A stretch of 64,000 nucleotides of DNA from Pseudoduganella namucuonensis (GTDB taxonomy: Bacteria > Pseudomonadota > Gammaproteobacteria > Burkholderiales > Burkholderiaceae_D), in the NCBI RefSeq assembly GCF_900116645.1, contig NZ_FPBO01000005.1, forward strand, positions 186,001 to 250,000, read 5' to 3'. Below are positions 1 to 12,851 of this stretch, piece by piece (within the stretch, counting starts at the first letter, position 1; every line of letters starts with the position of its first letter). The position numbers and the translations under genes were made by a program. Below the pieces are notes generated by a model. The model had not been told where the DNA came from. It saw only the letters and a program-made list of their open reading frames with translations, and did no database searches.

Positions 1-1068
1 CTGCGCGACGCGGAAACGCGCGCCTTGTTGGCCGGCGCCGCCTGGCCCGCCCGCAATCCCGACCAGAACATGGCCGACCTGCGCGCGCAGATCGCCGCCA
101 ACCAGAAGGGCGTGGACGAGCTGCGCAAGATGGTCGCGCACTTCGGGCTGGAGGTGGTGCAAGCCTATATGCGGCACGTGCAGGACAACGCCGAGGAATC
201 GGTGCGCCGCGTGATCAGCGCGCTGAGCGACGGACAGTACACGCTCAAGCTGGACAACGGGGCGCAGGTGCAGGTGGCGGTGCGCGTCAACCAGGCCGAC
301 CGCAGCGCCGAGATCGACTTCACCGGCACGTCGGCGCAGCTGGACAACAACTTCAACGCGCCGTCCGCCGTGTGCATGGCGGCCGTGCTGTACGTGTTCC
401 GCACCTTGGTCGACGACGAGATTCCGCTGAACGCGGGCTGCTTGAAACCGCTGCATGTGATCATCCCGCCGGGATCGATGCTGAATCCCCACTATCCGGC
501 GTCCGTCGTGTCGGGCAACGTGGAGACCTCCACCTGCATCACCAACGCGCTGTATGGCGCGCTGGGCGTGCTGGCCGCGTCGCAGGGCACGATGAACAAC
601 TTCACCTTCGGCAACGCGCGCTACCAGTATTACGAGACCATCAGCGGCGGCTCCGGCGCCGGCGACGGCTTCGACGGCACCTCGGTCGTGCAGACCAATA
701 TGACCAACTCGCGCCTGACAGACCCGGAGATCCTGGAGTTCCGCTTCCCGGTGCGGCTGGAAAGCTACGAGATCCGCGCCGGTTCGGGCGGCGCGGGCCG
801 CTGGCGCGGCGGCGACGGCGGCGTGCGCAAGGTGCGCTTCCTGGAGGCGATGACCGCCGCCATCCTGTCCAACAACCGCCTGCACGCGCCGTTCGGCATG
901 GCGGGCGGCGAGCCGGGGGCGGTGGGGCGCAACCTGGTCCAGCGCGCCGACGGCCGCATCGAACAGCTGGGCCACATCGGCAAGACCGAGATGGCGCCGG
1001 GCGACGTGTTCATCATCGAGACGCCGGGCGGCGGCGGATACGGCCGGCGCCCGGAGCCGGCCGGCTGA
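1..1068 (+). CDS. Hydantoinase B/5-oxoprolinase family protein, C-terminal part (5' end outside window)
   Basis: The frame is open from the first base, so this is the last 355 residues of a longer protein. It resembles the HyuB/oxoprolinase beta family, whose members hydrolyse hydantoins or 5-oxoproline in an ATP-dependent complex with a HyuA-type partner. Recognisable family stretches are the [17 protein letters not shown] block, a [22 protein letters not shown] segment, a [14 protein letters not shown] glycine-rich stretch, and a C-terminal GGGGYGR tail typical of the family end. The HyuA partner would lie upstream, outside the window. Exact substrate cannot be told. Confidence 0.88.
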   Translation: MRDAETRALLAGAAWPARNPDQNMADLRAQIAANQKGVDELRKMVAHFGLEVVQAYMRHVQDNAEESVRRVISALSDGQYTLKLDNGAQVQVAVRVNQADRSAEIDFTGTSAQLDNNFNAPSAVCMAAVLYVFRTLVDDEIPLNAGCLKPLHVIIPPGSMLNPHYPASVVSGNVETSTCITNALYGALGVLAASQGTMNNFTFGNARYQYYETISGGSGAGDGFDGTSVVQTNMTNSRLTDPEILEFRFPVRLESYEIRAGSGGAGRWRGGDGGVRKVRFLEAMTAAILSNNRLHAPFGMAGGEPGAVGRNLVQRADGRIEQLGHIGKTEMAPGDVFIIETPGGGGYGRRPEPAG

Positions 1069-1093
1069 ACCGGGCGTCGGCCGATTCCGGCGC

Positions 1094-1681
1094 TTACTTG
1101 TCCGCCGGCTCCTGGGGCTGCTGGTTGCGCTTGGCGATTTCATTGCCCACGTAGCCGCCGCCGATGGCGCCGGCGATCGTGGCCAGCTTCTTGCCATTGC
1201 CGCCGCCGATCTGGTTGCCGACCAGGCCGCCGACCACGGCGCCGATGCCGATGCCAAGGGGGCTGTTCTGGGCGGCCGGAGCCGGTTGCGGCGCCGGCGC
1301 GGGTTGTTGCGCGCGCTCCGGTTCGGCCTGGGCGACGGCGGGACGCTCGGCGCGCGGGTATTCATGATGCACCACGGTTTTATGGTGAACGACCTGCTTG
1401 ACCGCCGGCGCGGGTGCGGGCGCCGGCGAGGTCGTGGCGGCCGGTTCGGGCGTCGTCGCGGCGACCGTCGCGGGGGCGAGGGAAGAGGTTTGCGCGCCCT
1501 GCGTGCCGAATGGCGCGCCCACCGCTTCCGTCGAGGCCTGCTTCGCGGTGTCGTTCGCGCCGTGCGTCCCCGGCAGGATGCCCGTGATCGCGGCGATGCC
1601 GGTCAAGCTCAGGACGGTGACCGAGACGGCCGCGGCGGCGACCAGTGGGTGGATGCGGCGGGTGGTGGCGGTATGTTCCAT
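1094..1681 (-). CDS. Glycine zipper 2TM-domain envelope protein
   Basis: A 195-residue protein with an uncleaved or lipid-anchoring hydrophobic N-terminal segment (about residues 12-38), a long Ala/Pro/Thr-rich linker with His-rich patches (VHHKTVVHHE), and a C-terminal glycine-zipper region (LGIGIGAVVGGLVGNQIGGG followed by IAGAIGGGYVGNEI). This layout is that of the glycine zipper 2TM family (Rick_17kDa_Anti/SlyB-like), generally envelope proteins of unknown function. The ATG is chosen because an AGGAGA ribosome site sits 8 bases upstream. It follows the receiver-TPR pair in the same direction after a 113-base gap and probably has its own promoter. Confidence 0.8.
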   Translation of the reverse strand: MEHTATTRRIHPLVAAAAVSVTVLSLTGIAAITGILPGTHGANDTAKQASTEAVGAPFGTQGAQTSSLAPATVAATTPEPAATTSPAPAPAPAVKQVVHHKTVVHHEYPRAERPAVAQAEPERAQQPAPAPQPAPAAQNSPLGIGIGAVVGGLVGNQIGGGNGKKLATIAGAIGGGYVGNEIAKRNQQPQEPADK

Positions 1682-1794
1682 TTCGTTCTCTCCTGTTAAG
1701 CACCGTGTCGGCGCGATAGGACTATAACGGCTGAGAAAACGAACTGGCTGTTCCGGAAATGTTTCCTGGGTAACTACATGTAACCGTGAAACGT

Positions 1795-3429
1795 CTAAGC
1801 GGTGGTCGAAATCCCGAACTTGCGCTGGGTGCCGGCGAACTGCTGCTCCAGCTTGTCGAACTCCGGATTGGCGCCGTCGATGCGGCGCAGGCGGTCCAGC
1901 AGCATGCCGGCCTGTTCGCCCAGCGGCGCTTCCCAGCCCAGCTCGTCGAGCTGGCGCAGCATGGCGCCGATGGTGGCGTACAGCACCGGCAGGTTGCTCG
2001 GCTTCTTGCGCAGCGCGATGCTGAGCGCCGCCACGGCCGCGCGGTGGTCGCCCTCGGCCAGCGCGCTGGCCGCGCTTTCCAGCAATTCGTCCACGTGCTG
2101 GTTGATCTGCTCGCCCACCTCGCGCGCGATGTCGTGGCGGCCGGCCTTCTCGAACACGCCCACCGCCTCCTCCATCGACAGGCCGCCCGAGTCGTCGTTC
2201 ATCATGTCGATGACGACGTCGGCCGCGTCCTTGTCCAGCCGGTGCTTGAGGCAGCTGTCGACCAGCCCCAGCCTGAGCTGGTTGGACAGGCCCTTGGCCT
2301 GCGTGACGGCGGCCACCGCGTTCCCCAGTTCCTTGGCGGCCTGGTTGACCTGGCCGGACATGTCCATCAGCAGGGCCGCCGAAATGGCCCGGCACACCTC
2401 GGTGTTGGAGTTGCCGCGCAGCGAGCGCTCCAGGTCGCGGATCACGCTGCTGGCCTGGTTGGCGTCGCCTTTCTTGACCAGCGTCTTGACCAGGTTCACA
2501 TGGTCTTCCGGATCGCGGAACTCGGAGTACTTGGCTTTCGCCACGACCTGCTTGAAGGCCTTCTCGGCCACGCCGATGTCGCCGGTCTCGTAGGCCACCG
2601 CGCCCAGGTGGCGCAGCCGGCTGACCATGTGCGGCGAAATGGCGACCGCGTCCTCCAGCACCTTCTTGGCCTGGTTGGCCTGGCCCAGCGCCTCGTGCGT
2701 GCGCGCCAGCAGGTCGTAGGCGGCCATGTATTTCGGATTCTGCGCCAGCAGCTTGTCCAGCGTGGCCTGCGCCTCCTCGAAGCGCTGCAGCGCGAACTGG
2801 CAGCGCGCCAGGCCCAGGTGCGCCCAGCCTATCGGCCGGCCGGCCAGGATGGTGTGATAGATCAGTTCCGCCTCGGCCATCTCGCCCAGCCCGAAATGCA
2901 GTTCGGCCCGCAGGCGCGCGAAATCGGTGGACAGGCGGGGGTGGTTGGCCTCGGCCGCGCCCGCCTCGGCGATGGCGTCGCGCACCAGTTGCTGATCCAG
3001 CAGCTGGTACACCGGCAGGAAGGCGGAGCGCTTGCCCACCGCGCGGTTGATGCGCTGCAGCAGCACCTCCACCGTGAACGGCTTGAGGATGTAGTCGTTG
3101 GGCAGCAGTTCGGCGGCGCTCACCACCTTGCCGTAAACGCCCTCGGACGTGAGCATGATGAAGATGGTCCAGCGGCCGATCAGCGCGTGGTTGCGCAGGT
3201 CCTCCAGCAACTGCTGGCCGTCCTGGCCGTTGTCGCTGCCGCCGCTCAGGTCGTATTCGCACAGCACCAGGTCGTAGGTTTTCTTCGCGATCTGCCGGAT
3301 GGCCGTGCCGGAACTGACCGCGTCATCGATGCGGACGATGCCGGCCTGGTTGAGCATGTTGCGCAGGCTGGTGCGCATGCTCTGGTTCGGGTCCACCAGC
3401 AGGACCGATAATTCCGCGAAATCCTGCAT
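1795..3429 (-). CDS. Receiver-domain protein with TPR repeats (paralogue B)
   Basis: A 544-residue protein with an N-terminal CheY-like receiver (about 1-125) and a long tetratricopeptide array after it. There is no DNA-binding or enzymatic output domain, so output is probably protein-protein contact. In the receiver, Asp13, the Thr of MLTSEG and the Lys of YILKPFT are present, but the strand carrying the phospho-acceptor reads LVLCEYDL, with Glu58 where Asp is expected. The ATG overlaps the stop of the upstream paralogue as TGATG, which implies translational coupling. A TTG one codon earlier is a possible alternative start. The two proteins share nearly identical stretches such as AKYSEFRDPEDHVNLVKTLV, so they arose by tandem duplication. 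Confidence 0.85.
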   Translation of the reverse strand: MQDFAELSVLLVDPNQSMRTSLRNMLNQAGIVRIDDAVSSGTAIRQIAKKTYDLVLCEYDLSGGSDNGQDGQQLLEDLRNHALIGRWTIFIMLTSEGVYGKVVSAAELLPNDYILKPFTVEVLLQRINRAVGKRSAFLPVYQLLDQQLVRDAIAEAGAAEANHPRLSTDFARLRAELHFGLGEMAEAELIYHTILAGRPIGWAHLGLARCQFALQRFEEAQATLDKLLAQNPKYMAAYDLLARTHEALGQANQAKKVLEDAVAISPHMVSRLRHLGAVAYETGDIGVAEKAFKQVVAKAKYSEFRDPEDHVNLVKTLVKKGDANQASSVIRDLERSLRGNSNTEVCRAISAALLMDMSGQVNQAAKELGNAVAAVTQAKGLSNQLRLGLVDSCLKHRLDKDAADVVIDMMNDDSGGLSMEEAVGVFEKAGRHDIAREVGEQINQHVDELLESAASALAEGDHRAAVAALSIALRKKPSNLPVLYATIGAMLRQLDELGWEAPLGEQAGMLLDRLRRIDGANPEFDKLEQQFAGTQRKFGISTTA

Positions 3430-5108
3430 CAACGACTTTCAGCGGCGGCCTGTGCGGGCGCCGCGGGGGGCGGGTTGGGGGACGCCTGTGGCGCGTATTT
3501 CTGTCTCAGCGCAGTATACTGGCTGATCAGGCTCGGCAACAAGGGATGGTCCGGATTGTGCTCGCGCATGCGCTTGAGCAAGCCGGCGGCCTGGGCCGCC
3601 AGCGGCGCGTCCCAGCCCAGATCGGCCATCTGGCGCAGGATGGCGTTGGCGGTGGCGGACCACAAGCCGGTGTTGTCCGGACGGCGGCGCAGCGCGTCCT
3701 GCAGCACGCCGACGGCGCCGCGCAGGTCGCCCTGGCGGCTTTTCTCCGCCGCCTTGCGCACTTGCTGGTCCACCTCGGAATCGACCTTGGCGCCGTAGCG
3801 CTCGGCCATGTCGGCGCGGCCCGCCTTCTCGCACAGGGCCATGATCTGCGCGTCCGTGACCCCGCTGGACGGATCGGACGTGAGGCCGGCGAACAGCGTG
3901 TTGGCCTGTTCGTCCAGTTCATTGGCCATGCAGGTCTGCGCCAGGCCCAGCTTCAGCGCGCTCGACACCTTGGCCTCGCCCAGCGCGCCCAGCGCCGTGG
4001 TCAGCTCGGCCACCGCGCCCTCGGCGTTGCCGTTCATTTCCTGCACCAGCGCGGCGGAATACGCGCGGCACACGTCGGCGTTGGGGCTGGCGCGCATGGA
4101 GCGCTCCAGGTCGCGCACCACGCCGGCGGCGCCGTTGGCGTCGCCCTTGGTGACCAGGGTCTTGACCAGGTTCACATGGTCCTCGGGGTCGCGGAACTCG
4201 GAATACTTGGCCTTGGCCACCACCTGCTTGAAGGCCTTCTCCGCGCCCTCGACGTCGCCGGTGGCCAGCGCCACCTCGCCCAGGTTGCGCAGGCGGCGCA
4301 CCATGTGCGGCGAGATGGCGATGGCGTCGCGCAGCACGCGCTTGGCGTCCTCGTCGGCGCCCAGCGCGCGGTGCACCTGCGCCAGCAGGTCGTAGGCCGC
4401 CATGAACTTGGGGTTTTGCAGCAGCAGCGCCTCCAGCGCCGCCTGGGCGTCGGTGTAGCGCTTGAGCTGGAACATGCAGCGGGCCTGGCCCAGCTGCGCC
4501 CAGCCCAGCTGTTTGTTCTGCAGCACGGCCGCGTATGCCTGCTCGGCGGCGGCCACCTGGCCCATGCTCACCAGCAGCTCGGCGCGCAGGCGGACGTAGT
4601 CGGTGGCGTAGCGCGGCTGGGCCACCTCGGCGTTGATGCAGGCGGTCACCGCCTCGCGCGCCTTGCCCTGGCCTATCATCTGGTAGATCGGCAGGAAGGT
4701 GGCGCGCCGTTCCAGCGCGCGCGAAATGCGTTGCGACAGCGTGTCGACCGTGAACGGCTTCAGGATGTAGTCGGTGGGCAGCAGCTCGGCCGCGCCGATC
4801 ACGCGGCCATACACGCCTTCCGAGGTGAGCATGATGAAGATCGCCCACTGGCCGATCACCTTGTGGTGCCGCAAGTCCTCCAGCAATTGCTGGCCGTCCT
4901 GGCCGGCGTTGTCGGCGCTGCTGCTGAGGTCGTACTCGCACAGGATGACGTCGTAGGATTTCTTGCCGAGCTGGCGGATCGCCGTGCCCGAGCTGACCGC
5001 GTGGTCGATCTTGGAGATGCCCACCTGGGTCAGCATATTGTGCAGACTGGCGCGCATGCCTTGGTTGGGGTCGATGATCAGGACCGACAGGTTGCTATAG
5101 TCTGGCAT
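3429..5108 (-). CDS. Receiver-domain protein with TPR repeats (paralogue A)
   Basis: A 559-residue protein, first gene of the tandem pair, with the same layout as its neighbour: receiver domain (about 1-125) then TPR helices to about residue 535 and a Pro/Ala-rich tail. The receiver carries ILCEYDLS, again Glu58 in the phospho-acceptor position, while the conserved Thr (MLTSEG) and Lys (YILKPFT) are kept. The ATG is preferred over an in-frame start 31 codons upstream because homology with the neighbour begins exactly here (DYSNLSVLIIDPNQ against DFAELSVLLVDPNQ) and an AAGAGAG sequence precedes it. The function is unknown; chemotaxis- or polysaccharide-related signalling is possible. Confidence 0.85.
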   Translation of the reverse strand: MPDYSNLSVLIIDPNQGMRASLHNMLTQVGISKIDHAVSSGTAIRQLGKKSYDVILCEYDLSSSADNAGQDGQQLLEDLRHHKVIGQWAIFIMLTSEGVYGRVIGAAELLPTDYILKPFTVDTLSQRISRALERRATFLPIYQMIGQGKAREAVTACINAEVAQPRYATDYVRLRAELLVSMGQVAAAEQAYAAVLQNKQLGWAQLGQARCMFQLKRYTDAQAALEALLLQNPKFMAAYDLLAQVHRALGADEDAKRVLRDAIAISPHMVRRLRNLGEVALATGDVEGAEKAFKQVVAKAKYSEFRDPEDHVNLVKTLVTKGDANGAAGVVRDLERSMRASPNADVCRAYSAALVQEMNGNAEGAVAELTTALGALGEAKVSSALKLGLAQTCMANELDEQANTLFAGLTSDPSSGVTDAQIMALCEKAGRADMAERYGAKVDSEVDQQVRKAAEKSRQGDLRGAVGVLQDALRRRPDNTGLWSATANAILRQMADLGWDAPLAAQAAGLLKRMREHNPDHPLLPSLISQYTALRQKYAPQASPNPPPAAPAQAAAESR

Positions 5109-5455
5109 GGGTTTACTCTCTTGGGCCGAGGCCGGGCGCAGCGGCGGACATTGGGTAAATTCTGCTTTAGCATACTCTAAGGATAGGCAAAATTGGCGCA
5201 ATTGCCGCCCGATTGATGTGCCGCAAGGCTGGAATGAGGCAAATATGGCAAATAATGTTGCTTTGGCGGCACTGTTTATGGCGGCGGGCGGGGCAGAGTA
5301 TAGCGCCGAGCCCCTGCCCGGGGAGGGTTGAACAAGGTATAATGCCGGGCAAAGGATTTTGAGGCCGTTTCAAACCCGTTTGCACAGGTTTGACGCTGCC
5401 GCTATAGGTTTTCTCTTTAATCCGCAGCCACAAGCTGCTCAACCGCCTCCCAACC
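5109..5455. promoter_or_regulatory. Divergent intergenic region between receiver-TPR pair and purL
   Basis: No convincing gene lies in these 347 bases. A perfect TATAAT is present at 5338-5343 in the purL direction but no good -35 box is seen 16-18 bases before it, so it is only a candidate -10 element. The purL ATG has no clear Shine-Dalgarno sequence. I saw no purine riboswitch architecture and no clear PurR-like palindrome. Confidence 0.4.
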
Positions 5456-9499
<4,044 letters not shown>

Positions 9500-9514
9500 A
9501 ACCCACCCCGAAAT

Positions 9515-9545
9515 CCGGGGACAGACCCGTCGGGTCTGTCCCCGG
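9515..9545 (+). terminator. Perfect 14-bp inverted repeat downstream of purL
   Basis: CCGGGGACAGACCC at 9515-9528 and its exact reverse complement at 9532-9545 are separated by only GTC. It starts 15 bases after the purL stop and is followed by TCTTTGCT, a short and impure T tract. It could terminate purL transcription, or be a copy of a dispersed palindromic repeat; the GGGACAGACCC type of sequence has the look of a multicopy element. Confidence 0.65.
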
Positions 9546-9626
9546 TCTTTGCTGCTGGTTGATCTTAAGGAATGCCCGTGCTTTTCTATGGTATAAAGCA
9601 CACTTTCCCGGCTCTACACGCAGACA

Positions 9627-10889
9627 ATGAATCGAGGCTTCTACACCATCATGGCGGCGCAGTTCTTCTCGTCGCTGGCGGACAACGCGCTGCTGTTCGT
9701 GGCGATCGACCTGCTGACCCGCATGGACAGTCCGGATTTCCTGTCCCCCATGCTCAAGCAGTCCTTCGTGGTGTTCTACATCGTGCTGGCGGCCTTCGTC
9801 GGCGCCTTTTCCGATTCCATGCCCAAGGGGCGGGTGATGTTCATCGCCAACCTCATCAAGATCTGCGGCTGCGGCATGCTGTTCGCCGGCGTTTATCCGC
9901 TGCTGGCCTATGCCGTGGTCGGTTTTGGCGCCGCCGTGTATTCGCCGGCCAAGTACGGCATCCTCACTGAACTGTTGCCGGCCGAGAAACTGGTCCCCGC
10001 CAATGGCTGGATCGAGGGGCTGACCGTGATGTCCATCATCCTCGGCACGGTGGTCGGCGGCCTGCTGGTCAGCCAGAGCGCGGCCGAATTTTTCCTGCGC
10101 CTGAACCTGCCGCCGCTGCACACCGGCGTGCCCAGCGCCATCGAAGCCGCGCTGTTCGTCACCGGCAGCCTGTACGTGCTGGCGGCGGCGTTCAACCTGT
10201 TCATCCCCGACACGGGCGCCCGCTACGCGCGCCAGCCGCAGGACCCGCTCAAGCTGATGCGCGACTTCGCCGGCTGCGTGCGCACCCTGTGGGGCGACAA
10301 GCTGGGCCAGATCTCGCTGGGCGTCACCACGCTGTTCTGGGGCGCCGGGGCGACCCTGCAATTCATCGTGCTCAAATGGGCCGAACAGACCTTGAACATG
10401 CCGTATGAGAAGGCGACGACGCTGGTGGGCGTGGTCGCCATCGGCATGGCGCTGGGCGCGGTGGCGTCGGCGCGGCTGGTGACGCTGAAGAATTCGCTGA
10501 AAGTGCTGCCCTTCGGCATAGCGATGGGGCTGATCGTGATGGGCATGCCCTGGGTGCAGAGCAAGGTGCTGGCGTATCCGCTGCTGATACTGATCGGGGC
10601 GCTGTCCGGCTTCTTCGTGGTGCCGATGAACGCCTTGCTGCAGCATCGCGGCCATGTGCTGATGAGCGCGGGTCACTCCATCGCGGTACAGAACTTCAAC
10701 GAAAACCTGTCCATCATCGGCATGCTGGCCATGTACGCGCTGATGCTGACCTTGAACCTGGAACTGGACACCATCATCGTGCTGTTCGGCCTGTTCGTGG
10801 CCGGCATCATGTGCCTTATTATCGTCAGGCACGCCGCCAATCAGCGCGAATTCGACTCCGTCGCGCTGATCGGCGAGCTAAAACACTAA
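9627..10889 (+). CDS. lplT: Lysophospholipid transporter LplT (MFS)
   Basis: A 420-residue, very hydrophobic major facilitator protein with about 12 membrane segments. It closely follows the LplT pattern: AAQFFSSLADNALLF at the N-terminus, PKGRVMFIANLIKICG, and GFGAAVYSPAKYGILTELLPAEKLVPANGWIEG. LplT flips lysophospholipids across the inner membrane so that an acyltransferase can re-acylate them. The usual partner, an Aas-type acyltransferase, is not adjacent here. The gene stands alone after purL and is convergent with the tautomerase gene five bases beyond its stop. Confidence 0.92.
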   Translation: MNRGFYTIMAAQFFSSLADNALLFVAIDLLTRMDSPDFLSPMLKQSFVVFYIVLAAFVGAFSDSMPKGRVMFIANLIKICGCGMLFAGVYPLLAYAVVGFGAAVYSPAKYGILTELLPAEKLVPANGWIEGLTVMSIILGTVVGGLLVSQSAAEFFLRLNLPPLHTGVPSAIEAALFVTGSLYVLAAAFNLFIPDTGARYARQPQDPLKLMRDFAGCVRTLWGDKLGQISLGVTTLFWGAGATLQFIVLKWAEQTLNMPYEKATTLVGVVAIGMALGAVASARLVTLKNSLKVLPFGIAMGLIVMGMPWVQSKVLAYPLLILIGALSGFFVVPMNALLQHRGHVLMSAGHSIAVQNFNENLSIIGMLAMYALMLTLNLELDTIIVLFGLFVAGIMCLIIVRHAANQREFDSVALIGELKH

Positions 10890-10894
10890 ATCCC

Positions 10895-11080
10895 TTACTG
10901 GTCCGACCACAGCTTGCCGGCTGTGGCCCAGTGCTCCTTCTTCACCTCGTGGATCAGCACATCGACCGACTCCGGCGACGATCCCAGGGTGTTGCAGGTG
11001 GCTTCGGTGATGGCGGCGACGAAGGCGCGCTTTTGCTCGGGCGTGCGGCCTTCGAACAGTTGGACGTTTATGGTGGGCAT
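10895..11080 (-). CDS. 4-oxalocrotonate tautomerase family protein
   Basis: A 61-residue protein starting MPTINVQLFEGRTPEQKRAF. After Met removal, Pro1 would be the catalytic base of the tautomerase superfamily, and the length matches the short 4-OT subunits that assemble as hexamers. The gene begins 11 bases after the stop of the class II aldolase-like gene and is probably cotranscribed with it. Substrate is unknown; these enzymes isomerise enol/keto acids in catabolic pathways. Confidence 0.88.
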   Translation of the reverse strand: MPTINVQLFEGRTPEQKRAFVAAITEATCNTLGSSPESVDVLIHEVKKEHWATAGKLWSDQ

Positions 11081-11091
11081 GTTGACTCCTC

Positions 11092-11871
11092 TTAAGTGCG
11101 ATAGCCAGGGTTGATCTTGTCCAGCTTGCGGAGCAGGGCGGGCCACTCCAGGCGGCCCTCCGGCGCGCCGTCGCCCACCAGTTCCAGGTGGGCCTTCAGG
11201 CACACGGCCTCGGACGGCTGGCGCAGCGGCGTGCCCGCCGACTGGGCGCGCAGCTGGATCGCGCAAGCCTTGTCCAATATTTCCATTAATACAAATGCTT
11301 CGGCGATGGTGCGGCCGACGGTCATCGTGCCGTGATTGCGCAGCAGCATGGCGGGACGCTGCGCCAGAGTAAGGACCAGACGCTCCTGCTCGGCGACCGA
11401 CATGTCCAGGCCCTCGTAGTCGTGGTAGGCCAGCTCGCCGTAGAAACGCAGCGCGTAGGGCGACAGCGGCTGCAGTCCCGCGTGCTGCATGCCGACCGCG
11501 ATGCCGTCCGCATTATGCAAATGCATCACGCAGGCGACGTCGTGGCGGGCCGCGTGCACGGCGCCGTGCAGCGCGAAGCCGGCCTTGTTGATGGTGTGCT
11601 GGGATCGGCAAACGATATTGCCGCCGCCGTCCACCTTGACGAGGTTGGAGGCGCGCACCTCGTCGAATCGGAAACCGAAGGGATTGATCAGGTAATGTCC
11701 GGGTTCGCCGGGAACCGCCGCCGAGATATGCGTGTAAATCCCGTCGTCCCATCCGTAGAGGGCGCACAGTTGATAGCAGGCCGCCAGCTCGACCCGGGTT
11801 TGCCATTCCGCTTGGCTGGTAATGCCGGGCTGTGCAAGCGCACGCTGGCCTAGTGTAGATAATCTGTCCAT
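11092..11871 (-). CDS. Class II aldolase/adducin family protein
   Basis: A 259-residue protein of the class II aldolase/adducin fold. The metal-binding histidines appear in VMHLHNADGIAV and in LLRNHGTMTVG, with YTHISAAVPGEPGHYLINPFG at the N-terminus. The family includes fuculose-, rhamnulose- and ribulose-phosphate aldolases and epimerases as well as decarboxylases, so the reaction cannot be assigned. With the downstream tautomerase it forms a two-gene unit that may process a small hydroxy- or keto-acid. Confidence 0.87.
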   Translation of the reverse strand: MDRLSTLGQRALAQPGITSQAEWQTRVELAACYQLCALYGWDDGIYTHISAAVPGEPGHYLINPFGFRFDEVRASNLVKVDGGGNIVCRSQHTINKAGFALHGAVHAARHDVACVMHLHNADGIAVGMQHAGLQPLSPYALRFYGELAYHDYEGLDMSVAEQERLVLTLAQRPAMLLRNHGTMTVGRTIAEAFVLMEILDKACAIQLRAQSAGTPLRQPSEAVCLKAHLELVGDGAPEGRLEWPALLRKLDKINPGYRT

Positions 11872-11999
11872 GACGCCAGATTAGCAGGCGGGAGCGCCGC
11901 GGCCATATGGGCGGCGCCATGGACCTTATCAGCGCGGGAGGATAGCTTTAAGCGAATACGGGGGGTCTCGTCGCCCTGGACCATCGGCGTTGCGATAAA

Positions 12000-12659
12000 T
12001 CATAAATGCTTATTCGCTTCCCGATAGCTGAGCGGGGCAAGTAAAGACTTGTTCGTATTGATAAATGCGCGCACCCCGGCGGGATCGTGCCGCGCATAAT
12101 CGCGTAATGCCCAGCCGATGGCTTTTTGAATGAAAAACTCTTGCTCGTGCGCTAGTTGAAGACAATATCCCAGCAATAGCGCCTTATCCGTTTTATCACG
12201 CCAACCCAATTGGTGCAGCAAGGCGATACGGCGTATCCAGAAATCCTCGTGGTTGATGGCCTCATCCATAAAATCGTGTTTGTGGCGGAGCACGTCGCCG
12301 ATTATCCCCGCCATCGCGTCCACCGTATCCCACCAGGATTTCCTCCTCGCCAATCGCATCAATTCCGGGATGTGCTCGACATTGAATTTCTTCCAGTGCA
12401 TGGCCAGCATATCCAGCGCGACGTATTGGTATTCGCGCTCGGGCAGTTCCCACAATTCATCCGCCATCGCCAGCAATGCCTCGGCATTCAATTCGCCTAG
12501 CGCCCGCAGCAATGACTTTCCGGCGGCGCGGCGGGCGGGAGTGGGCACGCCCAGGAATGGGAATTGATTGCGCATATAAGCGCTCATGGGTTCGGCGCGC
12601 GCGGGTTCGGCGACGGCCAATAAAGCACGGCCAAGATCGGCATGGAAGAGGGCTGTCAT
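12000..12659 (-). CDS. DNA alkylation repair protein (AlkD-like HEAT-repeat glycosylase)
   Basis: A 219-residue all-helical protein with family marks of the AlkC/AlkD group: MRNQFPFLGVPTPARR near the start, WELPEREYQYVALDML, KSWWDTVDAMAGIIGDVLR, NHEDFWIRRIALLHQLG and KAIGWALRDYARHDPAGVRAFI. AlkD-type enzymes remove alkylated, cationic bases using a conserved Trp/Asp/Arg cleft; WWDTVDA fits that site. The coding sequence is visibly richer in A and T than its neighbours, which may point to later acquisition. It is monocistronic. Confidence 0.88.
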   Translation of the reverse strand: MTALFHADLGRALLAVAEPARAEPMSAYMRNQFPFLGVPTPARRAAGKSLLRALGELNAEALLAMADELWELPEREYQYVALDMLAMHWKKFNVEHIPELMRLARRKSWWDTVDAMAGIIGDVLRHKHDFMDEAINHEDFWIRRIALLHQLGWRDKTDKALLLGYCLQLAHEQEFFIQKAIGWALRDYARHDPAGVRAFINTNKSLLAPLSYREANKHL

Positions 12660-12735
12660 AGGGGAATTATGCCAGAGTCTGGCTTGATCAAGCCAGTTTC
12701 GGGCGTGAAACCGGTGTTCGGCAGAGCCCGGGCGT

Positions 12736-12760
12736 AAAAAAAGCCGCGTCGGCGGCGGCT
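12736..12760 (-). terminator. Possible second leftward terminator
   Basis: A six-base stem (AGCCGC at 12742-12747 with GCGGCT at 12755-12760) is followed on the minus strand by seven T residues. It lies about 45 bases beyond the stronger terminator of the isomerase operon and before alkD, so it may be a back-up terminator. Confidence 0.4.
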
Positions 12761-12805
12761 CTTCAAGCGGACTGCGGAGGCCCGGATTATGGCGGCATGA
12801 ATAAA

Positions 12806-12833
12806 AAAAGGCGCTTCCGGAGAAGCGCCTTTT
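12806..12833 (-). terminator. Rho-independent terminator of the selO-to-isomerase operon
   Basis: A perfect stem AAAAGGCGCTTC/GAAGCGCCTTTT with loop CGGA, followed on the minus strand by a run of T residues (the A run at 12803-12809 on the plus strand). It begins about 20 bases after the stop of the last isomerase gene. Confidence 0.85.
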
Positions 12834-12851
12834 ATATCGCGGTTAAGCGTA

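Noticed and set aside
1094..3262. A 722-codon minus-strand frame joining the glycine-zipper gene to upstream sequence
   Set aside because: Only the last 195 codons resemble a protein; the upstream part is the receiver-TPR gene read in the wrong frame, and a good ribosome site marks the internal ATG.
5245..5275. TGGC...TTGC sequence resembling a sigma-54 promoter before purL
   Set aside because: The spacing between the two halves is one base too long for the rigid sigma-54 geometry and it lacks the C/G of the -24 box.
5340..5455. Possible purine riboswitch in the purL leader
   Set aside because: No conserved purine or PRPP/ppGpp aptamer core or expression-platform hairpin can be recognised.
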